A stretch of DNA of 43,786 bases from positions 1 through 43,786 of IMG/VR virus record IMGVR_UViG_3300028384_000441; one strand, given 5' to 3'. The notes under the pieces were generated by a model. The model made no database searches. It saw only the letters and a list, made by a program, of their open reading frames with translations, and was not told where the DNA came from. A program made the position numbers and the translations under genes. Positions 1-4,177 of this stretch are shown in pieces (position 1 is the stretch's first letter; every line of letters begins with the position of its first letter). Source of the DNA: a virus.

Positions 1-1
1 G

Positions 2-22
2 TTTTCCACAGGTTTTTCCACA
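2..22 (+). repeat. Tandem DnaA-box-like repeats
   Basis: TTTTCCACA occurs at 2-10 and again at 14-22, each followed by GG, giving a 12-bp period. This 9-mer matches the DnaA box form known from cyanobacteria. More copies could lie to the left of the window. Whether host DnaA binds here, or whether this is a common host-like repeat, cannot be told from the sequence. Confidence 0.55.
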
Positions 23-89
23 GGTTGATTTTCATTTTAAAATATAACAAAAAATATACTGTAGTAGCTCTATAGATACTGTGTAGTGT

Positions 90-133
90 CTGTGAAGGTA
101 CTGTGAAGATGCTCAGAAGGTGCTCTGAGGATG
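90..133 (+). repeat. Four degenerate 11-bp tandem repeats
   Basis: Four consecutive 11-mers occur: CTGTGAAGGTA (90-100), CTGTGAAGATG (101-111), CTCAGAAGGTG (112-122) and CTCTGAGGATG (123-133). The period is close to one helical turn, so repeated sites on one face of the DNA would be possible. The elements TACTGTAG and TACTGTGTAG just upstream are related. A function as protein-binding sites is inference. Confidence 0.55.
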
Positions 134-185
134 TTGGCTTAGCACGCAACCCATCGAAAGTCAAGTAAGCATGTGCCACCCCTCA

Positions 186-230
186 AAGTGTCACAAAGAC
201 CCTCAGAATCCCTCAGAAGCACGTTATAGT
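186..230 (+). promoter_or_regulatory. Early-type promoter cassette (copy 1)
   Basis: AAGTGTCACA (186-195), 28 nt, then T and TATAGT (225-230). This matches the layout of three further cassettes ending at 1080, 1589 and 2397, but is 2 bp shorter inside. No TTGACA-like -35 is seen at normal spacing. The ATG at 237 begins 7 nt after the -10 box, so a transcript would start at or within a base or two of the start codon. Confidence 0.6.
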
Positions 231-236
231 AAGTCC

Positions 237-290
237 ATGGAATTCACAGATTCCTCAAAATCTGAAAAAGACAAAAAACTGACTTTTTAA
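237..290 (+). CDS. Possible leaderless 17-aa peptide
   Basis: A short ORF encodes MEFTDSSKSEKDKKLTF, a charged lysine-rich peptide with no recognisable domain. The only support is positional. The ATG lies exactly 7 nt after the -10 box TATAGT, the same spacing as in the better-supported genes at 1087 and 2404, which share the promoter cassette. It is followed by a long A/T-rich inverted repeat rather than a second close gene. It could be a translated leader peptide of an untranslated RNA, or a chance ORF. I cannot assign a function. Confidence 0.35.
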   Translation: MEFTDSSKSEKDKKLTF

Positions 291-348
291 GAATATTCAA
301 AAACTGAGAAAGTTTAATTTTTAAGTTTTTTCGTTTTTTTCAGATTTT
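257..348 (+). repeat. Long A/T-rich inverted repeat
   Basis: The 13-mer AAAATCTGAAAAA (257-269) has its perfect reverse complement at 336-348. Inside it, AAAAAACT (273-280) pairs with AGTTTTTT (324-331). The two arms form an imperfect stem of about 21 pairs, with a small internal loop and a large top loop. It overlaps the end of the 17-aa ORF and ends about 20 nt before the gene at 370. It may be a processing or attenuation structure. A classic terminator is less likely because the stem is A/T-rich. Confidence 0.45.
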
Positions 349-369
349 AAACTTTAAAACCCTCTAAAA

Positions 370-618
370 ATGTCTAAAACCTACGACAATCTAATTTCAA
401 CTGCAGTACATAGTGTCACTATTGGTGAAAACGATGTAAAAGTCGTTTATAATAGTAATAAAGACAAAGAATACACTTATAATTGTAAGAATATCGATGA
501 ATTTAACGATGAATTCATTAAAGTATTGATTGGTATTGAATTGAGAAATGAAAATGCTAGTATTGGTAAGTTTCTTCACAATCAAATCAAAGAAGGATTG
601 ATTATTGAATCTAAATAA
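370..618 (+). CDS. Small KTSC-like hypothetical phage protein (82 aa)
   Basis: An 82-aa protein with a beta-rich first half (SVTIGENDVKVVYNSNKDKE, then YTY) and a helical second half ending SIGKFLHNQIKEG. This layout, short strands, an aromatic turn, then a small residue plus GKF and a helix, recalls KTSC-type domains. The lysine-threonine-serine-cysteine signature itself is not intact, so the match is weak. Similar short proteins occur in cyanophages. No clear Shine-Dalgarno sequence precedes the ATG; the leader is A/T-rich and follows a long inverted repeat. It stands alone, with 31 nt to the next start. Function unknown. Confidence 0.7.
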   Translation: MSKTYDNLISTAVHSVTIGENDVKVVYNSNKDKEYTYNCKNIDEFNDEFIKVLIGIELRNENASIGKFLHNQIKEGLIIESK

Positions 619-649
619 GTTATTGTTTAATAATTACTATACAATTACA

Positions 650-808
650 ATGGGTAAGCGTTACAATCAGTCTGATAACCAAAAGTATCAACAATTCGAT
701 GATGATTTCGAAGACTTTGGTTACAAGGTAAAGAATATTCGCAGACAGTCAAAAAAGAAGGTAGCAAAGTTTAAAGACAGATCCGACTACTTTGAGGACA
801 CTTATTGA
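650..808 (+). CDS. Small charged hypothetical protein (52 aa)
   Basis: A 52-aa protein with a Gln/Asp-rich first half (YNQSDNQKYQQF, DDDFEDFGY) and a strongly basic middle (NIRRQSKKKVAKFKDR). I chose the ATG at 650 because the longer reading needs a TTG inside the upstream gene. Acidic-then-basic composition suggests a nucleic-acid- or protein-binding role, but no family is recognised. A hairpin with a T-run follows at 834-872. The A/T-rich gap before it (TTACTATACAATTACA) could hold a weak promoter. Confidence 0.65.
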   Translation: MGKRYNQSDNQKYQQFDDDFEDFGYKVKNIRRQSKKKVAKFKDRSDYFEDTY

Positions 809-833
809 ACTGTCCATAATCACTTGATTTTCC

Positions 834-872
834 ATCCCGATCGTGTATTCTATACATGTTCGGGATTTTTTT
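834..872 (+). terminator. Hairpin with T-run, overlapping a possible promoter
   Basis: ATCCCGA (834-840) pairs with TCGGGAT (860-866), with T at 866-872 extending into a run of seven Ts. This is a good intrinsic terminator for the gene ending at 808. The loop contains TATTCT/TATACA, and a TTGATT element lies about 16 nt upstream, so a promoter may be nested in the same element. The next ATG (873) begins directly after the last T. Confidence 0.65.
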
Positions 873-1049
873 ATGTCTGATCAACTCGAAATGCTCATGG
901 CAAGAGAACAACTCATGGAGGACATTCAGTGTATCATTGAATCAAGAATTGATGACGATTGTGATGGGTTGATTGAAGCATTGTGTGACGCAGTTTGTCA
1001 TCACTTTCCCGTTGAACGTTCAACCAGTTGGCAAAGTGGCACAACCTGA
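873..1049 (+). CDS. Small hypothetical protein (58 aa)
   Basis: A 58-aa, mostly helical, acidic protein (MSDQLEMLMAREQLMEDIQC, later DDDCDGLIEALCDAVCHHF). I chose the ATG at 873; a longer reading from GTG at 843 would run through the terminator hairpin. Four cysteines plus a His pair occur in about 35 residues, but their spacing fits no zinc motif I recognise. The tail overlaps the promoter cassette for the next gene (AAGTGGCACA at 1034-1043), so the last codons are also regulatory sequence. Function unknown. Confidence 0.6.
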   Translation: MSDQLEMLMAREQLMEDIQCIIESRIDDDCDGLIEALCDAVCHHFPVERSTSWQSGTT

Positions 1050-1080
1050 CCCCCAAACGTCCCCACCCTGTGCTTATAAT
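1034..1080 (+). promoter_or_regulatory. Early-type promoter cassette (copy 2)
   Basis: AAGTGGCACA (1034-1043), CCCCAAAC at the -35 position (1051-1058), CCCTGTGC, then TATAAT (1075-1080). It aligns without gaps to the cassettes at 1543-1589 and 2351-2397. With copy 3, similarity extends upstream over CCAGTTG. The ATG at 1087 is 7 nt after the -10 box, predicting a leaderless mRNA. Confidence 0.75.
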
Positions 1081-1086
1081 GGTTTC

Positions 1087-1251
1087 ATGAAAACAAACAA
1101 CCCCTACGTTCAACAGATCCTCTCTAAGGGTCGTGATTATGTTCCCACCCCTGCTAAGTTGGGTGAGTTTCCTAAGACTATCCATGGTAGAGTTTTTGAT
1201 ACTGAAGAGCAGTATCGTGAAGCAATTGCTGACTTTCTCAACGGTAACTGA
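1087..1251 (+). CDS. Small hypothetical protein (54 aa)
   Basis: A 54-aa protein, MKTNNPYVQQILSKGRDYVP and onward, ending EEQYREAIADFLNGN. I chose the ATG at 1087 because a TATAAT box ends 7 nt before it. A longer reading from 973 would be antisensical to that promoter and overlap the previous gene heavily. It is the first of three tightly packed small genes (gaps of 2 and 1 nt), probably one transcript. There is no Shine-Dalgarno sequence, consistent with leaderless translation. No domain is recognised. Confidence 0.7.
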   Translation: MKTNNPYVQQILSKGRDYVPTPAKLGEFPKTIHGRVFDTEEQYREAIADFLNGN

Positions 1252-1253
1252 TT

Positions 1254-1376
1254 ATGTGGGATGAAATCATGGACATGCCAGGTGAGATTTTTGACCTGGA
1301 CATTGATGATCGTGAGATGATGCCACCTGACATGCAGGATGACATCGAAAAAGAAGATCCTTTGCTTGATGACTGA
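1254..1376 (+). CDS. Tiny acidic hypothetical protein (40 aa)
   Basis: A 40-aa, very acidic, methionine-rich protein (MWDEIMDMPGEIFDLDIDDR, then EMMPPDMQDDIEKEDPLLDD). It starts 2 nt after the stop of the previous gene and ends 1 nt before the next ATG, so translational coupling in a three-gene unit is likely. Its strong negative charge could fit a protein-binding or DNA-mimic role, as in several phage early inhibitors, but that is speculation from composition alone. Confidence 0.6.
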   Translation: MWDEIMDMPGEIFDLDIDDREMMPPDMQDDIEKEDPLLDD

Positions 1377-1377
1377 C

Positions 1378-1530
1378 ATGAATTACACTGAAATTCTCAA
1401 AGTTTGGAATAGCGAAACACCAGATGATTTCGCTATCTTCAGTGACTTCTACTATCAAATGTTTGGGGGAGATTTTGATGTCCCCTACACAACAGATAGC
1501 ACCACCTCAGCGTTTTATCCCTACGACTGA
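1378..1530 (+). CDS. Small hypothetical protein (50 aa)
   Basis: A 50-aa aromatic-rich, acidic protein (MNYTEILKVWNSETPDDFAI, later FYYQMFGGDFDVPYTTD). I chose the ATG at 1378 because it follows the previous stop by one nucleotide (TGACATG). An earlier in-frame ATG at 1339 would overlap the upstream gene by 38 nt. It is the last gene of the small unit starting at 1087; a new promoter cassette begins 12 nt after its stop. Function unknown. Confidence 0.65.
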   Translation: MNYTEILKVWNSETPDDFAIFSDFYYQMFGGDFDVPYTTDSTTSAFYPYD

Positions 1531-1542
1531 GACCAGTTGCCT

Positions 1543-1589
1543 AAGTGGCACAGTATCAACCCCAAACGGTCTGACCCTGTGCCTATAAT
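1543..1589 (+). promoter_or_regulatory. Early-type promoter cassette (copy 3)
   Basis: AAGTGGCACA (1543-1552), CCCCAAAC (1560-1567), ACCCTGTGC, then TATAAT (1584-1589), gap-free against copy 2. The match continues downstream (TTC and AAACAAAC). Here the position of the expected ATG reads AGTT, so no start codon lies 7 nt after the -10 box and translation must begin further downstream. Confidence 0.75.
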
Positions 1590-1620
1590 GACTTCAGTTC
1601 AAACAAACCGCTTCTCACTC

Positions 1621-1977
1621 ATGCGTAAGATCGAACAACTCATGAACGTTGCTATCACTAACAACAATGAGTATTGGTCCAAAGATAACACTTCTGTCGA
1701 GACAATTGACGGTGTTTCTTATGTGCGTCTCCATGGCAATCTGATCGCTGAGGTTGATGATAATGGCATCAAACTTTACGATGGTGGTTGGCAATCTAAC
1801 ACCACTAAGTCTCGAATCAATGCTATTCTGACTGAGCATGGAATTGCAGGCGAAGGTGTATTCCAGAAGAACTATCAGTGGTTCATTCGTCTCTACAATG
1901 GCACTGAATTCTTCGTCACTGAGTTTCGCTCTGGAATGCGATTGGGTGCTCTGACTAATGCTGACTTGCTCGCCTGA
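1621..1977 (+). CDS. Conserved phage protein with DGGWQ-NTTKSR motif (118 aa)
   Basis: 118 aa from the ATG at 1621. An in-frame ATG at 1588 lies inside the -10 box and would only work on readthrough RNA. Motifs are an N-terminal helix, WSKDNT, VSYVRLHGN, then the conserved block YDGGWQSNTTKSRINAIL and VFQKNYQWF, with a final FRSGMRLG. I recognise this block (substrate-like W/Y, DGG, T-x-TTK-x-R, FQK-x-x-WF) from small proteins of many cyanophages and other tailed phages, without a known biochemical role. A single-gene transcript from the promoter at 1543-1589 is likely. Confidence 0.8.
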   Translation: MRKIEQLMNVAITNNNEYWSKDNTSVETIDGVSYVRLHGNLIAEVDDNGIKLYDGGWQSNTTKSRINAILTEHGIAGEGVFQKNYQWFIRLYNGTEFFVTEFRSGMRLGALTNADLLA

Positions 1978-2032
1978 GCAACACTTAGCCCACACAATTA
2001 TCGTCTTCCATTGTCTCACTATTCCATGCCTT

Positions 2033-2055
2033 ATCTGCCCACCGTTGGGACAGAT
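2033..2055 (+). promoter_or_regulatory. Stem-loop upstream of promoter
   Basis: ATCTGCCCA (2033-2041) pairs with TGGG and CAGAT (2046-2049, 2051-2055) with one bulged A and a CCGT loop. There is no T-run, so it is not a clean terminator. It lies about 45 nt before a TATAAT box, an arrangement like the promoter stem-loop elements found between small early genes of T4-like phages. Confidence 0.4.
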
Positions 2056-2099
2056 GCCAGACTGTCTACCTATGTGGCGCTAGGTCGCCTGCTTGCCTC

Positions 2100-2105
2100 T
2101 ATAAT
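2100..2105 (+). promoter_or_regulatory. -10 box upstream of the gene at 2127
   Basis: A consensus TATAAT occurs at 2100-2105. It lacks the AAGTGGCACA plus 30-nt layout of the other cassettes, although GTGGCGC lies 18 nt upstream. A start about 7 nt after it would give a leader of roughly 15 nt before the ATG at 2127. Confidence 0.5.
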
Positions 2106-2126
2106 TAAGGGAACAAAGCAAAGCAC

Positions 2127-2348
2127 ATGAACCACAGCATCGCAGTTCAACCTAAAGCATTCGGAACGTTTGATCCTCACGGTTGCGAGTGGGCAACGGA
2201 CATGACCCATGCTTACCAACTGGCAGCAACCTACGATGAGGACGTGGTGATCTGGAAGTGCCCTGCTAAGGGTGACCCCATGCCATGGGTCACAGTAAAG
2301 GCAGAGGAGGCAGGCATCGAAGCAATCGCTGCTCTGTTGTTCGATTGA
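2127..2348 (+). CDS. Hypothetical protein (73 aa)
   Basis: A 73-aa protein, MNHSIAVQPKAFGTFDPHGC, then TDMTHAYQLAATYDEDVVIW and a helical C-terminus EEAGIEAIAALLFD. The alternating strand-helix pattern suggests a compact alpha/beta fold, but I do not recognise the family. Codon choice here is noticeably richer in C and G at third positions than in the A/T-rich genes before 800, as also in the next two genes. It is followed within 3 nt by the next promoter cassette. Function unknown. Confidence 0.65.
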   Translation: MNHSIAVQPKAFGTFDPHGCEWATDMTHAYQLAATYDEDVVIWKCPAKGDPMPWVTVKAEEAGIEAIAALLFD

Positions 2349-2350
2349 CG

Positions 2351-2397
2351 AACTGGCACACCATCACCCCCAGACTGCGCCCCTCACCCCTTATAAT
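2351..2397 (+). promoter_or_regulatory. Early-type promoter cassette (copy 4)
   Basis: AACTGGCACA (2351-2360), CCCCAGAC (2368-2375) at the -35 position, then T and TATAAT (2392-2397). Internal spacing is identical to copies 2 and 3. The ATG at 2404 again begins 7 nt after the -10 box. Confidence 0.75.
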
Positions 2398-2403
2398 TGA
2401 CTC

Positions 2404-2586
2404 ATGAGCAATCAACCCATGAAATTCGATCAGGACGGCATCTATGCCAGCAACCCCTATCTCAAGAGCATTGCCATGCAGTGTCTAGAGCAGGAACGCC
2501 AGGAACGTGCCTGCCGTCGTGCCATGCGTGATCAGGACCTAGATGGTGGACAGTGGGGGAACTGGTCTATCAGTGACCGCCACTGA
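2404..2586 (+). CDS. Hypothetical protein (60 aa)
   Basis: A 60-aa protein with a helical, charge-rich centre (AMQCLEQERQERACRRAMRD) and a Gly/Trp-rich tail (GGQWGNWSISDRH). The start is fixed by the promoter cassette ending 7 nt upstream; no Shine-Dalgarno sequence is present, so a leaderless message is expected. No family is recognised. Confidence 0.65.
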   Translation: MSNQPMKFDQDGIYASNPYLKSIAMQCLEQERQERACRRAMRDQDLDGGQWGNWSISDRH

Positions 2587-2636
2587 GGCACAGACCGACT
2601 AGGATACACACAACAAACAAACACACACAACACACC

Positions 2637-2888
2637 ATGAACGGTTGGGCAAACTACGAAACCTGGAACGCTGCCCTGTGGATCGGCAACGATGAGTTTC
2701 TCTACAACACTGCTAAGGCATGTGTCATCTATAGAGAGGCAGGAATTGAGACCCCTTGGGATAAGTTTGTCCGTTGCATGATGGACGGACAAATTGGTAA
2801 GTTCCTCGGTCAAACTGGTGACGGTGTTGCATGGAATGATCCTGCAATTGATGCAGACGAGATGAACGAAATGCTCTGGGAGTTGTGA
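2637..2888 (+). CDS. NGW-NYETWN family phage protein (83 aa)
   Basis: An 83-aa protein starting MNGWANYETWNAALWIGNDE. The N-G-x-x-NY-x-TW-N-x-ALW-x-x-ND motif is a recurrent signature of small proteins in phages and some bacteria (DUF7249-like as I recall it); no biochemical role is known to me. The rest is acidic and helical (IDADEMNEMLWEL). The 50-nt leader is unusually C/A-rich and lacks G runs, so it should be unstructured. The next gene starts 2 nt after the stop, suggesting a two-gene unit. Confidence 0.75.
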   Translation: MNGWANYETWNAALWIGNDEFLYNTAKACVIYREAGIETPWDKFVRCMMDGQIGKFLGQTGDGVAWNDPAIDADEMNEMLWEL

Positions 2889-2890
2889 TC

Positions 2891-3091
2891 ATGAACATCA
2901 GGAAGTATCGCAAGATTGTCGACACCATCATGGCAGACAATGATTTCTACATTCATGATGAATCCAAACATTTGAAATACAAACACAAAAAACTAGGTAT
3001 CATTCAGACATGCTCAAAGACACCTAGTGATAACTATGCCATCTCACAGATTAAGCGACAAGTGAGACGCTCACTGGCAGCAGTTAATTAA
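2891..3091 (+). CDS. Small basic protein, HicA-like fold possible (66 aa)
   Basis: A 66-aa basic protein. The order is helix (RKYRKIVDTIMADND), strand with His (YIHDESKHLKYKHKKLGI), strand, then helix (ISQIKRQVRRSLAAVN). This resembles the small dsRNA-binding-like fold of HicA/YcfA proteins, in which a GSH-type histidine lies in the first hairpin. Here the pattern is ESKH rather than GSH, so catalytic identity is uncertain. No HicB-like antitoxin lies next to it; its partner upstream is the NYETWN protein. I chose the ATG at 2891 (2 nt after the upstream stop) over the GTG at 2885. A GC hairpin follows directly. Confidence 0.65.
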   Translation: MNIRKYRKIVDTIMADNDFYIHDESKHLKYKHKKLGIIQTCSKTPSDNYAISQIKRQVRRSLAAVN

Positions 3092-3097
3092 TACTGA

Positions 3098-3117
3098 GGG
3101 GGCAGTTAATTGCCCCC
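3098..3117 (+). terminator. GC hairpin at the end of the small-gene region
   Basis: GGGGGCA (3098-3104), loop GTTAAT, TGCCCCC (3111-3117), followed by CTTATAT. The stem is strong and the downstream T-run weak. It lies 6 nt after the stop at 3091 and separates the small-gene region from the late module. The stretch 3118-3255 otherwise holds only a late promoter motif and an A-rich leader. Confidence 0.7.
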
Positions 3118-3190
3118 CTTATATGTTAATTAGGGTCGCCAAGCGAAAATCAATGGGTCCCTCCTAACCTACAAAAGTATCCAGACGCCC

Positions 3191-3199
3191 GCTAAATAA
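3191..3199 (+). promoter_or_regulatory. T4-like late promoter motif
   Basis: GCTAAATAA fits the TATAAATA-type late promoter used by the phage late sigma factor (gp55) in T4-like phages, in the CTAAATA form that recurs before structural genes here (20556, 34422, 43217). It lies about 57 nt before the ATG at 3256. Confidence 0.55.
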
Positions 3200-3255
3200 T
3201 TTTGAAAATTGGTTTTTGAAAACCTCGGAAAGAAAAAAAATTCGCCCAGAAAAAA

Positions 3256-3507
3256 ATGATGGAAAACCGTTTTGAGAATTTTGAAGAAATTCTGAATCAT
3301 TTCGATGAATTCTGCGATGCATTCGAGTCGAAAGCAGCAGAAGCATTTAATAAAGGAGATAGTAATAATGGAGAAGTTGTCAGAGCAGCGACAGCAAAGC
3401 TTGGAGGAGAAACTCCTAGTGTTGTTACAGAGGTTAGAGAGTTTAGAGAACAGGGTGAATCTATTGGAGAGACCGACATTAGCGTACCGTCGCCCGAAGG
3501 CGAGTGA
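3256..3507 (+). CDS. Hypothetical acidic protein overlapping the next gene (83 aa)
   Basis: An 83-aa acidic protein (MMENRFENFEEILNHFDEFC, then AAEAFNKGDSNNGEVVRAAT), helical at the N-terminus and loose at the C-terminus. It follows a late promoter motif and an A-rich leader without a strong Shine-Dalgarno sequence. Its last 140 nt overlap the next gene in another frame. Composition of the first 37 codons, which do not overlap, looks like real coding sequence. The C-terminal part could be a by-product of the overlapping frame. I do not recognise the family. Confidence 0.55.
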   Translation: MMENRFENFEEILNHFDEFCDAFESKAAEAFNKGDSNNGEVVRAATAKLGGETPSVVTEVREFREQGESIGETDISVPSPEGE

Positions 3508-3598
3508 GTATGAAAGTTTGTCAGACACTTTAGATTATCTACATAACAATGTAGAAGGGATCAAGAAAGATCTTATACAAGTTGCGAAAGCAGTCTAA
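3368..3598 (+). CDS. Small coiled-coil protein before PAAR (76 aa)
   Basis: 76 aa from the ATG at 3368, which has a good Shine-Dalgarno sequence (AAAGGAG) about 9 nt upstream. Residues 8-35 form clear leucine heptads (LEEKLLVLLQRLESLENRVN), then LERPTLAYRRPKASEYE and a second amphipathic helix. The stop overlaps the PAAR start (TAATG), so the two are translationally coupled. A trimeric or dimeric coiled coil encoded next to the spike tip suggests a virion or assembly role, by inference. The gene starts inside the previous ORF. Confidence 0.75.
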   Translation: MEKLSEQRQQSLEEKLLVLLQRLESLENRVNLLERPTLAYRRPKASEYESLSDTLDYLHNNVEGIKKDLIQVAKAV

Positions 3599-3906
3599 TG
3601 GCAAATGTAGCAAGAATGGGTGACAGTGTTAATACTGGACATGGTTGTGACACAATCGTAGAGATCCTAGGAGGGGATGTTACAGTGCTTGTGGAGGGGA
3701 AACCCGTAGCAGTCCAATCAAGCGCCTTAGAACCGCATACAATCACGAATCCAAGTGCTCCACCAGCATGTATTCCTCACCCAGGGCAGATTATCAATGC
3801 AGGATCTGGTACAGTGATTGTAGGTGGTAAAGGTATTGCCAGGGTAGGCGATAGTGCAGATTTAGGCAGTATTTCTACAGGATCTAGGACAGTCATTGCG
3901 GGATAA
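3598..3906 (+). CDS. PAAR-repeat tail spike tip protein (102 aa)
   Basis: A complete PAAR protein: ARMGDSVNTGHGCD near residues 5-18, repeated short beta turns, PSAPPACIPHPGQIINAGS in the centre, then VIVGGKGIARVGDSADLGS and a terminal SRTVIAG. PAAR proteins form a sharp cone bound to the end of the gp5/VgrG beta-helix, with a metal held by His/Cys residues. Here H16, C18, C57 and H60 are the candidate ligands. In T4 the equivalent is gp5.4. Its place directly before the baseplate wedge genes agrees. It is coupled to the upstream coiled-coil gene. Confidence 0.93.
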   Translation: MANVARMGDSVNTGHGCDTIVEILGGDVTVLVEGKPVAVQSSALEPHTITNPSAPPACIPHPGQIINAGSGTVIVGGKGIARVGDSADLGSISTGSRTVIAG

Positions 3907-3947
3907 TCAAATTTGTGTTATAGTAAGAAAGTAATTCGTTAAAGATT

Positions 3948-4094
3948 ATGGCAAGAAGTAAAGTTGGTCTCAGTGGTGGGAAGATGATTGAGTCATCTCC
4001 CAAGAGTACTCGTCAGGGTATGGGAAAGAATACAAAGTATGCTGCTACGAGTCGTAACAAAGCTAAGAAAAAGTATCGTGGTCAAGGAAAGTAA
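3948..4094 (+). CDS. Conserved 48-aa basic cyanophage protein
   Basis: A 48-aa, strongly basic protein, MARSKVGLSGGKMIESSPKS then TRQGMGKNTKYAATSRNKAK and a KKKYRGQGK tail. I recognise this from many cyanomyoviruses, where a near-identical short protein (GLSGGKMIES, RQG, NTKYAATSRN, YRGQGK) is found in the same region. Its function is not known to me; the charge suggests nucleic-acid or virion association. It starts 42 nt after PAAR and is followed 11 nt later by a very strong terminator hairpin, so it closes the PAAR unit. Confidence 0.85.
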   Translation: MARSKVGLSGGKMIESSPKSTRQGMGKNTKYAATSRNKAKKKYRGQGK

Positions 4095-4105
4095 TTTTAT
4101 TCATG

Positions 4106-4150
4106 AATCTACGATTCCTTTTAATGTATGTGAAGGAATCGTAGATTTTT
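4106..4150 (+). terminator. Strong intrinsic terminator
   Basis: AATCTACGATTCCTT (4106-4120) has its perfect 15-bp reverse complement at 4133-4147, with a 12-nt loop. The right arm runs into TTTTT (4146-4150). It ends the transcript of the PAAR and 48-aa genes. A T-rich stretch also precedes the left arm, so it could act on the other strand as well, although no minus-strand gene is seen. Confidence 0.85.
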
Positions 4151-4177
4151 ATTATAACAACGATAATTACAAAACAC

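Larger units (their letters stand above)
1..236. other. Non-coding, repeat-rich region at the left edge
   Basis: I see no convincing gene here. The stretch holds two TTTTCCACA repeats (2-22) and an A/T-rich segment (about 25-58). Degenerate 11-bp tandem repeats (90-133) follow, then a second set of about 10-bp degenerate repeats (181-220). A promoter at 186-230 fires into a tiny ORF at 237. DnaA-box-like repeats beside an A/T-rich segment recall a replication-origin layout, but that is inference from layout only, and the left end is cut by the window. Confidence 0.6.

Noticed and set aside
973-1086. N-terminal extension of the 54-aa protein
   Set aside because: The extension would translate the promoter cassette and overlap the upstream gene; the ATG at 1087 fits the cassette spacing.
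2026-2130. A 34-aa ORF (MPYLPTVGTDARLSTYVALG and on) whose stop overlaps the ATG at 2127
   Set aside because: It reads through the stem-loop at 2033-2055 and the TATAAT at 2100-2105, has no ribosome site, and resembles nothing known. The overlap with the next start is probably chance.
2581-2636. CA-rich tract as a microsatellite or repeat element
   Set aside because: It is a short irregular leader of the NYETWN gene without a defined unit, and is better seen as an unstructured 5' leader.
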